A stretch of DNA of 64,000 nt, taken from assembly GCA_905331475.1 (NCBI GenBank), contig CAJNYU010003963.1:40466-104465 (forward strand). The letters are read 5' to 3'. The notes under the pieces were generated by a model. That model saw only the letters and a list, made by a program, of their open reading frames with translations, searched no databases and was not told the origin of the DNA. The position numbers and the translations under genes were made by a program. This document shows, piece by piece, positions 24,333 to 35,746 of the stretch (position 1 is the stretch's first letter; each line of letters begins with the position of its first letter). The DNA is from Rotaria socialis. Its lineage: Eukaryota; Rotifera; Eurotatoria; Philodinida; Philodinidae.

Positions 24333-24866
24333 ATGTTCTTCGAAGATCGTCGCATGTTTCTTCTGATCATTCCAATATGTATTGCTATTGTCTTATATCC
24401 GGTCCCATTCGATGGCAAACAAATTCTATCGCTTGATGCTCCTTTGAAATCTACATTTGATGTTCTCGTGAATCATATATGGAAATTCCATCCTTTTGTA
24501 GTTCATGTAAATGAATTAAAAAAGATCAATTCAACTTGTTCATATTACGAAATCATAGATCAAATACCATTTATTCCACCATTGAAAATAAATATTCCAA
24601 CTACATACTATGTTCAAATGAATATTGATCGAGACAATAATTGTATCACAAGTATTGTGCATACGCAATTGAATATCATGCACGCATATCATCAATATTG
24701 TATGCATACAAATACATTGAAACAAACAACAACCATAGTAACAGATCAATTTTATGGTAAATCATGGATGATTTTCAAATATTATATACGAAATAATATG
24801 TTCATATCACACAAATACACTCTTGATAAATTACGAAAAGAAATGATGATTTATTCCAACGAATAG
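24333..24866 (+). CDS. Small secreted or anchored protein, possibly SRPBCC fold
   Basis: Intact 177-codon single-exon ORF starting at an ATG, with a hydrophobic leader (residues ~8-24, MFLLIIPICIAIVLYPVPF). After it comes LDAPLKSTFDVLVNHIWKF, then alternating strand-like segments, and a C-terminal helix-like FYGKSWMIFKYYIRNNMFIS followed by HKYTLDKLRKEM. That order (alpha/beta grip with a long amphipathic C-terminal helix) resembles SRPBCC/START-like lipid-binding proteins, but no diagnostic motif is present, so the fold call is a guess. Like the S51 gene 540 bp upstream it has no intron. Codon composition is as AT-rich as the surroundings. Expressed status unknown. Confidence 0.55.
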   Translation: MFFEDRRMFLLIIPICIAIVLYPVPFDGKQILSLDAPLKSTFDVLVNHIWKFHPFVVHVNELKKINSTCSYYEIIDQIPFIPPLKINIPTTYYVQMNIDRDNNCITSIVHTQLNIMHAYHQYCMHTNTLKQTTTIVTDQFYGKSWMIFKYYIRNNMFISHKYTLDKLRKEMMIYSNE

Positions 24867-26805
24867 ATTTTTTATACTGTCATAAATTCGAGTTGTTTTT
24901 ATAAAAGATGTTTGTTAACAAATAATTCGTATTAAAATGAATAAAAACGATGTAGTAAGTTAACAATTCTTTACCTCGATGATTACAAATCATCTATCAT
25001 TTATTTTTCAGAAAATCTAGCTTCAATGTAGAATATTTGCACAACAACAGCTGAATCAAAACAGAATTATCTTGGATTCCTGTTTGTTTATTTTCGCAAG
25101 GGGTATTATGCATATCATTCATAGATCTGCATGTAGAAAGCGCTGCGTATAGTAAAGAACGATTTTTTTTTTTCGAGCTAAAATTTAAATAGAATTAATC
25201 GCATTGGTGCTGTCAAATTTTGAGTATAAAACTAGAGAGTTAGCTCAAAGCAAATTATTTAGGTTTACTTATCAGATTTTATTTCAATAAAAATATGAAG
25301 TTATGTTTCGTGATGGCGTGCCAAGACTATTTCGGAGAAGGGTTAGAAAACTCGGTGCCCTTTCCTACTGAGCATAAGTCTGAATTCATAAAATATATAT
25401 TAAAAAAAGCACGTTTTGCCCTTTATTTTTTTAAGAATAATGGCGTGCAGTAGAACATCAATCAAAATTATCAACACAGACAAAACTTGCTTTGCTTTTA
25501 TTTGTTCGACAGCGTTTTCTTGAAAAGCAATCTTAAAGTACGTTTATGTGCTCACGAGAAACAGTAGCCTATTACGACATGCAATAAAGAAAATAATTAA
25601 AAGTCATTCCACAAAAATCTGCAGAAATTATTAGACTTGAAGAGGTCACTTGCAATCTATCAAAAACACAATAATAAAACCTGAAAAGAGAATGAGTTAT
25701 TTCAAGTATTCAATATCATATTTTATTGCCCAACATGACTTCATTTACTAGCACAAACAATTGAGTTTTATAATCCAAACGTCTCCCGTATATAATGTAA
25801 TTTAATTCTTTTTCTTTTTAGAAAAATCTAACAACCTATAGAAAGTAAACAAAACACAAAGTCGATTGATTCAAGCAACGCTTCCCCCCCCCCCTCCCAC
25901 CTACATTGTGCTTACCCAGGTAAGTAGCCTGAAGTAAAATAACCTCGAACACTTTTTAGAATCGTTGATTGATACAAATTTTCATCTTGCACATAATGAG
26001 GAAAATATTTTGTTGCAAACAAAAGAAAAGAGTTTTCCACTTGATTCATGTCCGTGGGCGGATACGGAAGTTTTTCAAGTCAAATTTTCAGATCGGTAAA
26101 CCTTAAAACACAGGCCAGAACCATATGATAGAAGTTCATTAGTGATGTTTATATGGTTAAATAAGTTTCATCCATCAAAATCATCGAATCACCATGGGTC
26201 ATCACATTCTTCGTCAGAACAACGCTTCATTTAGTTAAAACCTACAATTTAATTATTGCTTTATATATTATAGTCGTAATCAATGTTCCACATCCTCTGA
26301 GTCTGAAAGATCATTATTTCATTAGAGGAAAAAATTTTTTTTTTGAAAATTTCCGTTTCTCCCCAGAGGTATAGTAGAGCAGAAAAATTTTTTTTTTCCC
26401 TATTCAGAATGAGTTATATCTGTCGTTCCAAGCGAGCTGAAGATCTGATTCCTCTTAAATGAGAATTTCCATAAATGAAGGACGCTAAGAAAATACCCGC
26501 GATCATATTTCTTATCTAACTAACTATTCACAATGTAAGTCATTTTTGTACAACAATTGAAAAATTTTGTTGAATATTTTTTACAGAAAATCCAAAATAG
26601 AACATTTTTGATAATAGCTCGCACTTTTACAGCTGTTCATGCTCTATTTTTGGTGCGTTGCATGAAGAAAAATTTTTTGAGTGGCAGAATTATAATCTTA
26701 GTAAACGTTTGTTGTAGCATGATTTACAATTATTTTCTCTATGGTAAGCTCATGTAAGCTGAATTTCTTATGGAGTAGTTAAATGAGATAAAAGTTTAGT
26801 CTTTA
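24867..26805. other. Intergenic, no gene seen
   Basis: 1.9 kb without a convincing frame. Contains an 11-nt poly-C tract (about 25884-25894) and two similar A6-7T8-10 tracts flanking a short insert (26328-26342 and 26381-26397). Confidence 0.45.
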
Positions 26806-27135
26806 ATGATTCGTTTTCGAATATTAATTAGAAAAGGCTTTTTGATATACTGGGCTTCTGTTAGATATTCTTATATAGGCTCTCTTCGAAACTACAGCAG
26901 ACAGCCCTTGATTTTGTCTCAGACAGAGTGTAGCCTTGATCGAAGGACATTGAATTTATCATTTGTCAATATAAAAAGAAAAACTACTAATGCATTGCCA
27001 CGCCTTGGCTTAACATGTAAGAAGAAAAATCGGCAAATATTCATATTTTTAGTTTATCTTATAGTATGTTGCACATATAACGTATCTACTATAAACGCTC
27101 GTACTCTTCGAACGCTTCATATAGGGGTTGGCTAA
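26806..27135 (+). pseudogene. Possible non-LTR retroelement remnant
   Basis: A 109-codon frame whose end reads CTYNVSTINARTLRTLHI. This recalls the (T/W)YNVRTL start of the endonuclease domain in RTE/CR1-type retrotransposons. Upstream residues are basic and Ser/Arg-rich. No endonuclease catalytic motif or reverse transcriptase follows, so at best it is a truncated, decayed copy. The resemblance rests on about ten residues and could be chance. Confidence 0.2.
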
Positions 27136-28874
27136 ATATAAACTGAAAAGAAACGCAAATAAACTAAAGAAAAGATTAAATTTTGAATACCGAAAATCAC
27201 AAGATGTTATCTTTTGCATTGTACTTCATTGAAAAGAATTTCTTATCAGCCGTCGTTTTTATTTCTTCGTATCCAACTATCTTTTTCACGTTACGCGTCT
27301 ATTTTGTTGCACCTTAATTAAATAATCCTTTACATTTCTAAACTGTTTCTTTTTACTTTTATGGACTATTTATTGATAATCAATAAGAATTTCTAGTTCA
27401 TACCGATCCTCAAAAATTATCTGTTAAACTAGCTCGACAAGCTGCCTATTTTCTTGCCGTTCTCTCTGTCGCTTTGAAATGCAAACGTCATGGCAAGGGA
27501 AAACAAATAGTGAGTAGAAAACTATTTCCATTCTTTTTCTGTATTTTTGGCTACGTATTGCTATTAAATCGCCCCCGTTGTTTCCCAATGCAACAAGGCT
27601 ATAGCTTGTCTTTTCCTGCTTCTTTTTCATTTCTATCATAGTATTCTAATGATATATTCTCGGCGGGCAGCTGTCGCGTGTGGTTTTTTAGAAGTAAAAG
27701 AAAAAGAAAAAGAAAAAGAAAAGGGCAGAACACGCAGCGTCGGCGTGGTATTATTACTTGATTTGCCTATCGACAAGAGCAGAAGTAGTAGTAGTAGTAG
27801 TAGCAGCAGCAAATCATAACAGCGATATTGCTGTTTCTTTTTATCTGCATCGTTTTTTTTACTATAAAATGCGTTGAGTGATTTCGTTTTTTATTCTTCT
27901 TCTCGTTCTTTTTTGCGTTTCTGCTTTTCATTTCGATAGACGAAAGTGTAAAAGGTAGAGTTGTAGTGGCGTGGATGTCGATGATGCTTTCATCTTCAAG
28001 TAAATGAATGATTGAATATAGCTCGCATAACTTATTGAGAACAGAAACACAAGCCAGTGCACACTGTTTTAAAGTAAAATATATAATTTGCATATATACG
28101 CTATTGTGGATCGTTGCAGTAAGTTGTCGATTGGCTAAATAATACACGCGACTATATAGATATAGATATTCATACATTAGTCATTAGCTAAATAAAAATA
28201 TATTATTAACAAATTTATAAACCGTGATTCTTTTTTCCTTCGTCATATCGCTTTTATACCGAGTTTTTTTTTTGAATAGTAATTCAAACGTATCTTATGA
28301 GAACAAGGTCTCACATCACATTGTGTATAGCTGGCAATGAAATCATCAAATCAAAATGATGGATGAATAATAGGAACAAGTAAAGAAAAGGGACGTGCGT
28401 CACATTCATTCTGTCGATGACGACATGAGAGAGTATTGGATGAGGATAGAACTATAATGATATAAATCGAATCTAGAGGTCAATGTCCCCGATCGTTTTC
28501 TTAATTTGAGTATCGTAAGAGTTGACCCCATTATCAACCGAAAGGTATTTTTTACGAATATTAAAATAAAACTATATTAGTTTTTACTTATCGGTTGGCG
28601 AGTCGTGTGTAAAAAGAAAAGAAAACGAGAGCAACCTAAATGTAAGTTAAATTTTTTTTCTTCTTCATTTGATGAAAAGCAAAAACGATAATGTGTAACT
28701 ATTGATCCAGAGCAATAAAAAAGAAGTAACTACGACAAAACAAAGAATGTCATCGATACATATATACATGTATTTTTGTTCTTGTGAATGATGTTTCTTC
28801 TAGATAAATACATACATACATAGATATAATATTTATTTTTCCTCCGTTTGTTTCCATTGTGATCAAGACTAATA
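27136..28874. other. Intergenic with simple repeats; 5' flank of ankyrin gene
   Basis: Contains an (AAAAAG)n tract at about 27694-27722 and an (AGT)n(AGC)n tract at about 27784-27810. Small ORFs on the minus strand here translate these repeats and are not genes. The last few hundred bases should hold the promoter of the ankyrin gene starting at 28875. Confidence 0.45.
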
Positions 28875-29675
28875 ATGCTGACGGAAAATAATTTTCATCA
28901 TCATAATGGTGGTTCTGTAGTTCCTCAACATCGTGTTCATTATGCTCCCTATCAGCCTCCAACATATTCAGGAAAGTTATCACAACAACAACAACAAAAT
29001 GATTTACAAACGCCTAAATTTGATTTACATAATGCTGTTCGGACAAATGACGTTGCTGGCATAATACGTTTACATGGTCGTCTTAGGCAACAACCACTTG
29101 TAGCCGATGCTTGTTTATTAGATTCAAATGGGCATACACCACTTTATACAGCTATAGCCAATGGTAGACTTGCTATGGTTGATCTTCTTCTTCATCTTGG
29201 TCATAATCCCGTAAGTTCACTGAGTCATTTCCTTTTTTGTCTGGTGATAAACGAGAAAACTATTTGCTCGAGAATGTTCGATATTTGAGTACAGATATGA
29301 AACAATAGTTTATCTTTCTTTTCTTCTATTTAGTATTGCATATCAGTGGCTCGTGAATCAGCATTAAATGTTGCTATAACGTCTGGTCGTCTAGATATAA
29401 TAGATTATTTACTATCACGTGGTTTTCCTATTGATTATGCTGGATTTGAAAATAAAACACCATTAGAACGAGCTATTGAATGTAATCAAGGTTCGGTTGT
29501 TGTTACTTTACTCAAGCACGGCGTTGATTGGCGTCATTATGACGAACAACGTAAAACAGGTGATATGTCACTTATTGAATGGGCATTGGCACATGAACAT
29601 CCTCAAGTCTTAGGTGTACTTATTGATTTATACGGCGATGATGAATCTGTATTCAATCAAATCGGCATGTTGTAA
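28875..29675 (+). CDS. Ankyrin-repeat protein
   Basis: Two exons, 28875-29210 and 29334-29675, join in phase (GHNP|YCISVARESALN) to give 225 aa. About 50 disordered residues (His/Gln-rich, with a QQQQQ run) precede ankyrin repeats: DLHNAVRTNDVAGIIRLHGR, GHTPLYTAIANGRLAMVDLL, ESALNVAITSGRLDIIDYLL, NKTPLERAIECNQGSVVVTL, and a degenerate MSLIEWALAHEHPQVLGVLI. No other domain. Ankyrin repeats bind proteins; the partner is unknown. The gene is followed by over 2 kb with no gene, and the STOP is followed by a poly-A run. Confidence 0.85.
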
Positions 29676-31950
29676 AAAAAAAACGAAACAAATTATTTTG
29701 TATATAGTTAAATATAAATATGCGTGTATATCAACCAAACCATGTTCAGGTACCTATTCATTTTAATTGTGTGTTTTGTAAATAGACAAAGACAGCTCAT
29801 TAGCCCCGGTTTTGTCTCATTAGATCATATATGTGTTTCATTGCTTCACAATCAACGCTGATCGTTGTTTGTGTATATTTGTGTATATCATTATTAAAAG
29901 AGAAAAGAAAACAACAAGGCAGTTTAATGTATATATAAATATAGTATATTCTATTCATTATAAAGTGTCATTGTTTCATCTGTGATCTTCTTTTTTCTTT
30001 TTCTGTCTTTTTATGTTGTATATTTATGACGAAGAAAAGAAAACAGCAGAATAATTCTTTCACTTGTATAAAACTTAAGAAAACAAACGGTATACGTGCA
30101 TGTGCGTGTGACTATTTTGCTTGTAAATAAAACAGTACGTATATAGATCGATTTCTGTTTCGGCCCTTTCGTTTTATCAATTTCGTTTCTTTTTGTGTAT
30201 AGTTTCTTTTTTTTTCCTGTGTACATTCGTGTGTGTGTTTTTTTTTGTTCTCTAGGAAAAAAGAACGTAAGGAGCAGAGACGGTTATCTTTAAAAAAAAC
30301 GTATTTATTTATTTATTTATTTATTTGCAAACAAGCCGGATCATTTTTCAATTGAAATATTACTCCGTCCGACAGATGATCGAAGGCAAAACTTTTGATT
30401 TCTCGGTGGATAATAGCTTAAGTTTTAAGATAATTATTCCGGAATATCATTTGTTAGTTAAAAGAGAATTATTATAATCTCTTTTGTCAAGGTTTTTTTT
30501 AGCGGCATGCATTTCATGCTGAAAAGATTTTTTCATATGCTTAAATGAGCATCAAAGATTCTAAATACGGAAGTCTGAAGATTTTCTTCTTTTTCTTGTT
30601 GGAAATAATTTCAAGAATATTGCGATAGGACTATTTCAATTCAATTCTATACTTGTTGCTTCTTTTGTGCTCGTTCTATTGAAAAGAATATGAGAATAAT
30701 AGAAAATAGATATGTGTATTGCTCGTAAATTAAATCCTTAGGCGTGAAATAAAAGAAGATATTATTTCGATTGATATATAAATATGGATTTACTTTTGAA
30801 GTTTATCCATATGAATATTTATACTAATAAATTGAAAGCAGGACTTTACCCTGGAACGTTTCCTTTATTTTAGCGTTCGGATCATTTTTGTCAAGCTTTT
30901 AGTAACAAAAATAAATAAATAATATGATCCGTTTTGAGTTACTTTCGTAAATTGGCGATTACCCAGAAACTTACACAAAACACAAATTCAATTTTGAAAC
31001 TATCGAATTTCCTTGCGCGTCTCATTGACAAAGGCTAAGAATACATCTATTTTAGGATATGCCACATTTCAGAGTTTCAATGTTTAAGAGAAAGTGGGTG
31101 TCATGTAAATTCTTTATGCTTCGTACGCACACTAATTAGCCGCTTGAATGAACCGATGTCAAATATAGTCGACATGCCATCCGACTGGTAAATCGAGATA
31201 AATAGCTCTTAGTGAATTTGCCTAGGGCTACATCATGATTATGAGGATTTTAATATAGTACCTTAATGATAACATATCAAACTAATTAGTCAATCAGTCA
31301 TAACAAGACAGGTCTATTTAACAATAGAAAGTACTCAAAACTTAAGTGTCTTCACAATGACTCAATCTCGTTGAAACATTTTATTTATGGCAATGATGAA
31401 TTTCGAAAATTCATGTTGAAGATGATTTGGTGAAGTGCAAGGTCTTTGTACTTTGAAATTTTACCTCGAACGAAAAAAAGACGACTTTTAAGGACAAACT
31501 ATTTGTACCTCAATTGATTCAACTCATAAAACCCATAAATAATTTCGAGAGTGTTGCATTTTTATTTAGATTCTTAGGTAAATCCAAAGAAACATCCAAT
31601 GAGTTATTTTTAAGAAAGAATTTTAGATTTTTCGAAAACTTCGGCAAAGCAAAGAATCAAGTTTTTATGATTAATCAAAACAAGTCCCAAATCAACAGAG
31701 AAAATGTCAACGAATAGACCAACTATCATTGTAGCAAAGTGCAAATCTCTTTTTCATCACATATTTATCCTTGTTAAACATTAAATTGTCAATATTTTTG
31801 TTATAAAATAAACCTGAAAATTTTTGATTAATCTTAATAATCTTATTTTGCTACTTGTACTATTGATTATAGACAACAAAGAAAGCTGTTTAGTTTTTAT
31901 TTATCCTAATAAACAACAAATTCATTTACATATAAAACAAAAACAAAGTA
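29676..31950. other. Gene-poor interval
   Basis: 2.3 kb with no coding-like frame. Contains a (TATT)n repeat at about 30302-30326 and GT/TG-rich stretches at about 30090-30240. Confidence 0.5.
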
Positions 31951-33462
31951 TTACAATTTTGAAAACCATTTTAGTGTTCGAAGAAAAAATAACCATTTAT
32001 CTTTCCATATCGTCCATCGAATTTGTAAAGGTTGAGAACCAAATCGAGACGGTTGAAGGCCCAACATATTTCGTACTCTTGGTAATTCAAAAATAATTGT
32101 TTGAGAAAGTTGTAATATACTATTGAGCGTCCAAAAGAGCACAATACCCTAATATGATAATTAAAATACAAAAATGTAAATAATTACAAGAGAAAAAAAA
32201 AACCTACAGCCGGTAATTTAAATGCAATCAAAGTAAAACCAGTGACTACGACTCGCGTGAGCGTTCGTTGAATTCGACTCGCTGTTAGAAGTCGTGGATT
32301 TGCTGAACCTGGTTTTTCGATCGAATTAAACTAAAAAATAGAATTATAATGAAAACGCAAGAAAAAGAATAAATATTATTAACGTACAGTTATTCCTATC
32401 AAACTGGGTATAAGAAACCCCAATGGTAAAATACCATATGGATCAGATTCAGCTAAATTTTGAAACCATAATAAACCTTCTTGAGATACAGTAGCTAAAT
32501 TTAAAAAAGTGCAAACCAAAGCAATCCAATATATTTGTTCTTCAAAAGATTCGATTTCAAATATATACTTGCACACGTTATAATATATGAGAGAGATTTG
32601 CTTATTACTCATATTATCATAGAGTATATTGAGATCAGATGACAAATAAATAGATTGCTTATCGGAGAAATGCCTTAGGATTATTCATAGCAGTATTTAT
32701 ATCGTGCCGATCAAATTCAGAAGGACCTTTTTTTTCTGAGACTCAAATATCTTAGCTTACATAAATATAAACCATCGGATTTATTGTCGAAAGAAAACCA
32801 ATAAACTTACGTAGAGTCATAGGTGACACGCAAATCATACGAATACCAAATGTAAAATACAGCCATGGTATCGAACCAAATAATGCTAACACAAGTAGTT
32901 TACCGGGATGAACATTAAGTTCTTGATAACCTCGTTTTGTTAATTGACGAGCCTACGAACAACGATTTCATAAGATAAACTTCTTGATTCAAGTTTTTAT
33001 CTTTACTTCTCGTTGAATACTTTTTTTCTCTTCGACTATGCTTGCTGTTTTTCCTTTCATCGCTTGCATATTTATTGTTTTAATCCGAGGCTCTAATTGA
33101 TTTGTAACAACACGGCGAACCGTTTGTAGACGTTCAATAAAACGTTGCTGTGAAACTGTAATGGATGCACCAACAACAACACGAAATGTAATTGTTGCTA
33201 GAGCTATTGTTGCCCACCATGGTAAACCTACACTATCGTGAATCTGTAGAAGACTATTAGCCACAAATTCAGATGGTGCTTGAACAAATGTTTCATATGC
33301 AATTGTTGATGTGGGTTTTTTCTCAAAATAGATCGATTGTTCTTTGAGAATAGTTGATAGATCAACTGATGATGATGAATTATAGCGTGTTACCAAGGAA
33401 GATGTAATTCGATGCAACGGAAAATGTGAATAAGAAAAAATTAAACGACGGCAAGATAACAT
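31951..33462 (-). CDS. COX18: Mitochondrial insertase COX18
   Basis: YidC/Oxa1-family inner-membrane insertase that exports the C-terminal tail of COX2. Exons 33462-33007, 32952-32811, 32494-32388, 32330-32208 and 32148-31951 keep phase throughout and give 341 aa. The N-terminus is basic and Ser-rich (SCRRLIFSYSHFPLHRI, VTRYNSSSSV), as for a mitochondrial presequence. The family core is clear: HDSVGLPWWATIALATITFR matches GLPWWGSIALAT of human COX18; then LVLALFGSIPWLYFTFGIR, QEGLLWFQNLAESDPYGILP, LGFLIPSLIGITV and AGIVLFWTLNSILQLSQTII. Five predicted membrane segments fit the Oxa1 fold. The short C-terminus, without the long coiled coil of OXA1L, supports COX18 over OXA1L. Intron 2 is 316 nt, longer than the others. 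Confidence 0.95.
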
Positions 33463-33978
33463 TATTTTGTTTTTAAAATTAATCTAAAAACATTCAAAAC
33501 GTATTAGTTTTTGTTTTTATTTGTAAAACATAATGGAAGATTTAGCTTAAAACATTATTTCTCTTTTATTATGCCTTTGACTATATTGATTTCGACGCTT
33601 GTAATAATCTTTCTTTTGTTTAGTTAACAATACAGGATCATATGATGGATATCAGACAAGCTTTTCTTACAATACAAAACAAGTAATCAGATACGACGAA
33701 CCCATCTCTCAAGAAATATTATTTCGACTGCTACATCCGTACGCAAACATAATACTGATCATTTCATATCAGGGTAGAACTATCCACATTTATAGTTCAA
33801 TCTCGATTTGTTCGTGAAAAACCCGAGGTTGATCATCTCGACATTTCTTGAAATGAACTTTCCAGAATCGAAAGAAGTTCAAGATCATCTTTGATTGTAA
33901 AGAAAAACATAATTCAAAATATTTTTTCTTTTATTATTATTTATTTCGAATTAAAAAAGTAGATTTTTTTTTTTTTTT
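33463..33978. other. Intergenic, tandem minus-strand genes
   Basis: 515 bp holding the COX18 promoter and the TRAPPC12 3' end, including an 18-nt T-run at about 33963-33980. No gene seen. Confidence 0.5.
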
Positions 33979-35121
33979 TTATAATTTCAATGCTGATAAA
34001 CTAAATCCATCTCCAATATATTTACTAATATAATCGATTAGATCATGTTTCTTTTGTGCAAATCGAGACGATTCAAGTTCATAAATTGTACACATATTAT
34101 AAATAATAGCTTCATGAATATTTTCATTGTTATCTCGAATTAATTTTTCATATAAATCTAATGATTCTTTCATTTTTGACATATAAAGTAACATAACCGA
34201 ATGATTGTTTAATTCCATAGGATTTTGTAATGGTGTTATTAATTTATTGGACGAAAATTCATTACGAAATAATGAAAACAGTTCTTTGGTTGATAAAAAT
34301 TCTTTTGATAAATTTTCTTTTGATGATAGTAGATTAAGAGCACGATCGAATGCACGTTGAGCATTAAAATCATCGCCAGTCTGCAACAATATTCGTACGA
34401 TCAATAAATAAAGTTCGATTTGTTGTTCTATACTTTCATTTTTAATTATTTGATTTTCAATTATGGAAATTATTAAATCAACGCGTTTCATTAATACATA
34501 ACAATTCGCTATTGAATATAATATACGTAAACGTCGTTTATGCCACAATTGTGTTTGATCTTTAGGCAGAATACTTAATATTGTATTTGTTATCATTAAT
34601 AAACGAAATAATCTATCGAGACCGTCATGAAAATGATTTGAATCCATATAAATTGGTAATTCAGCATGAAGTAAACGTAAACAAAATGGAAGTTTTGTAT
34701 AAGAATTTAAATTACCGAATGTTTCAAATTCATTTTCAATCGTTTGAAATAAACGCAATTTAATTAAACAAGCAAAACGTATAAACCATATGTGATAGTC
34801 TTGTGGATATTTGATGAGATAAGTTATTGTCCAATCGACAGCACTACGCCAACATTGTCGTCGAAGGAAACTATTTAATGATTCAATTGTTTGATGATCA
34901 CCACGCATTGGATCGTAACTATTTTCATGTTCAGACGATTTTTTTGTTGTAATTTGTTGAATTGGATTACCTAAATATTTATCAAGAATTATATGAGGTG
35001 ATGGAGTAGATGTGGCATTGTCGAGTATCCATAGATCAGATGTTTCAGTATCAGCTAAACGTGTCCGAATGGATGATGCCAAATTTGGATCATAAGCAAA
35101 CCAAATACTTTGTGAGGACAT
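33979..35121 (-). CDS. TRAPPC12: TRAPP complex subunit 12
   Basis: TPR subunit of TRAPPIII, acting in ER-to-Golgi transport and autophagy. One 380-codon exon. Landmarks shared with human TRAPPC12: SIWFAYDPNLASSIRTR, SDLWILD, LDKYLGNPIQQI, WRSAVDWTITYLIK, WFIRFACLIKLRLFQTIENE, FETFGNLNS, LRLLHAELPIY, RILYSIANCYVLMKR, LLQTGDDFNAQRAFDRAL, MLLYMSKMKESLDLYEKLIR, MCTIYELESSR. The C-terminus GDGFSLSALKL matches human GDSFNTQCLKL. It lacks the ~330-residue disordered N-terminus of the human protein. The reading frame stays open a few codons upstream to an AG acceptor-like site (TTTGTAG|ATCAATCTTGG), so one short upstream coding exon is possible. Within the TPR region a block is shorter than human. 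Unusual here in having no intron in 1.1 kb. Confidence 0.93.
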   Translation of the reverse strand: MSSQSIWFAYDPNLASSIRTRLADTETSDLWILDNATSTPSPHIILDKYLGNPIQQITTKKSSEHENSYDPMRGDHQTIESLNSFLRRQCWRSAVDWTITYLIKYPQDYHIWFIRFACLIKLRLFQTIENEFETFGNLNSYTKLPFCLRLLHAELPIYMDSNHFHDGLDRLFRLLMITNTILSILPKDQTQLWHKRRLRILYSIANCYVLMKRVDLIISIIENQIIKNESIEQQIELYLLIVRILLQTGDDFNAQRAFDRALNLLSSKENLSKEFLSTKELFSLFRNEFSSNKLITPLQNPMELNNHSVMLLYMSKMKESLDLYEKLIRDNNENIHEAIIYNMCTIYELESSRFAQKKHDLIDYISKYIGDGFSLSALKL

Positions 35122-35746
35122 CCAAGATTGATCTACAAAGAAAGATGATGATGAAAGTTTATAGGATTAATCATTTCAATTTGTTTATGCATGATGAATA
35201 AAGTTATGTTATCTTCTTCCTTGAGTATCACGTGCATTTTTTTCTGTTGGAAAGAAATAAAAATGGGACTCATATTATTGTTTGTCAATATAAACTATTA
35301 CTCGAGTTAGCATATTGTTTTCGAATTTGCTTTTTTCTTTGGAGACGCTTACTGTGGTTTTTCATTAGATTTGTTGAATATACAGAATGAAATAACCGAA
35401 AAGAAATCGTTTCCTACACTTGCTGGATATCTAATAATTTCGATTTTAATATCTAGCTCGTACTATGTTAGATTACAGATAGTTTTTTAAATTTAAATCT
35501 ACCGTAGAACCTTTGCATTTAGCAGAGACGTTCAGTAGTTATCGTTATCGATACGATGACATGAGTCATCGAACGACTCTATTGATTGATTGGTTGGACG
35601 ATTTTTATGATAGCTATTGCAAATGATCATTTTTTCTTTGTTTCAGTGCATAACTTACTTATCATAATCTATCAAGAAATTTACATTAATATAAACGAGA
35701 TTTATTATCCCAGGCGAGTAAAATTGTAAAGTAGCGACATCTGTTC
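35122..35746. promoter_or_regulatory. TRAPPC12 upstream region
   Basis: Upstream flank of TRAPPC12 ending at the inverted-repeat element. A/T-rich, no protein-like frame. Confidence 0.35.

Noticed and set aside
27767-28177. Minus-strand 136-codon ORF
   Set aside because: Its tail of YYYYY residues comes from the AGT repeat and no conserved motif is present; flanked by simple repeats.
32640-32730. Coding-like frame GPSEFDRHDINTAMNNPKAF inside COX18 intron 2
   Set aside because: It ends in a stop, and joining the exons at 32811 and 32494 gives MTL-PTVSQEGLLWF in phase with family conservation, so the segment is intronic.
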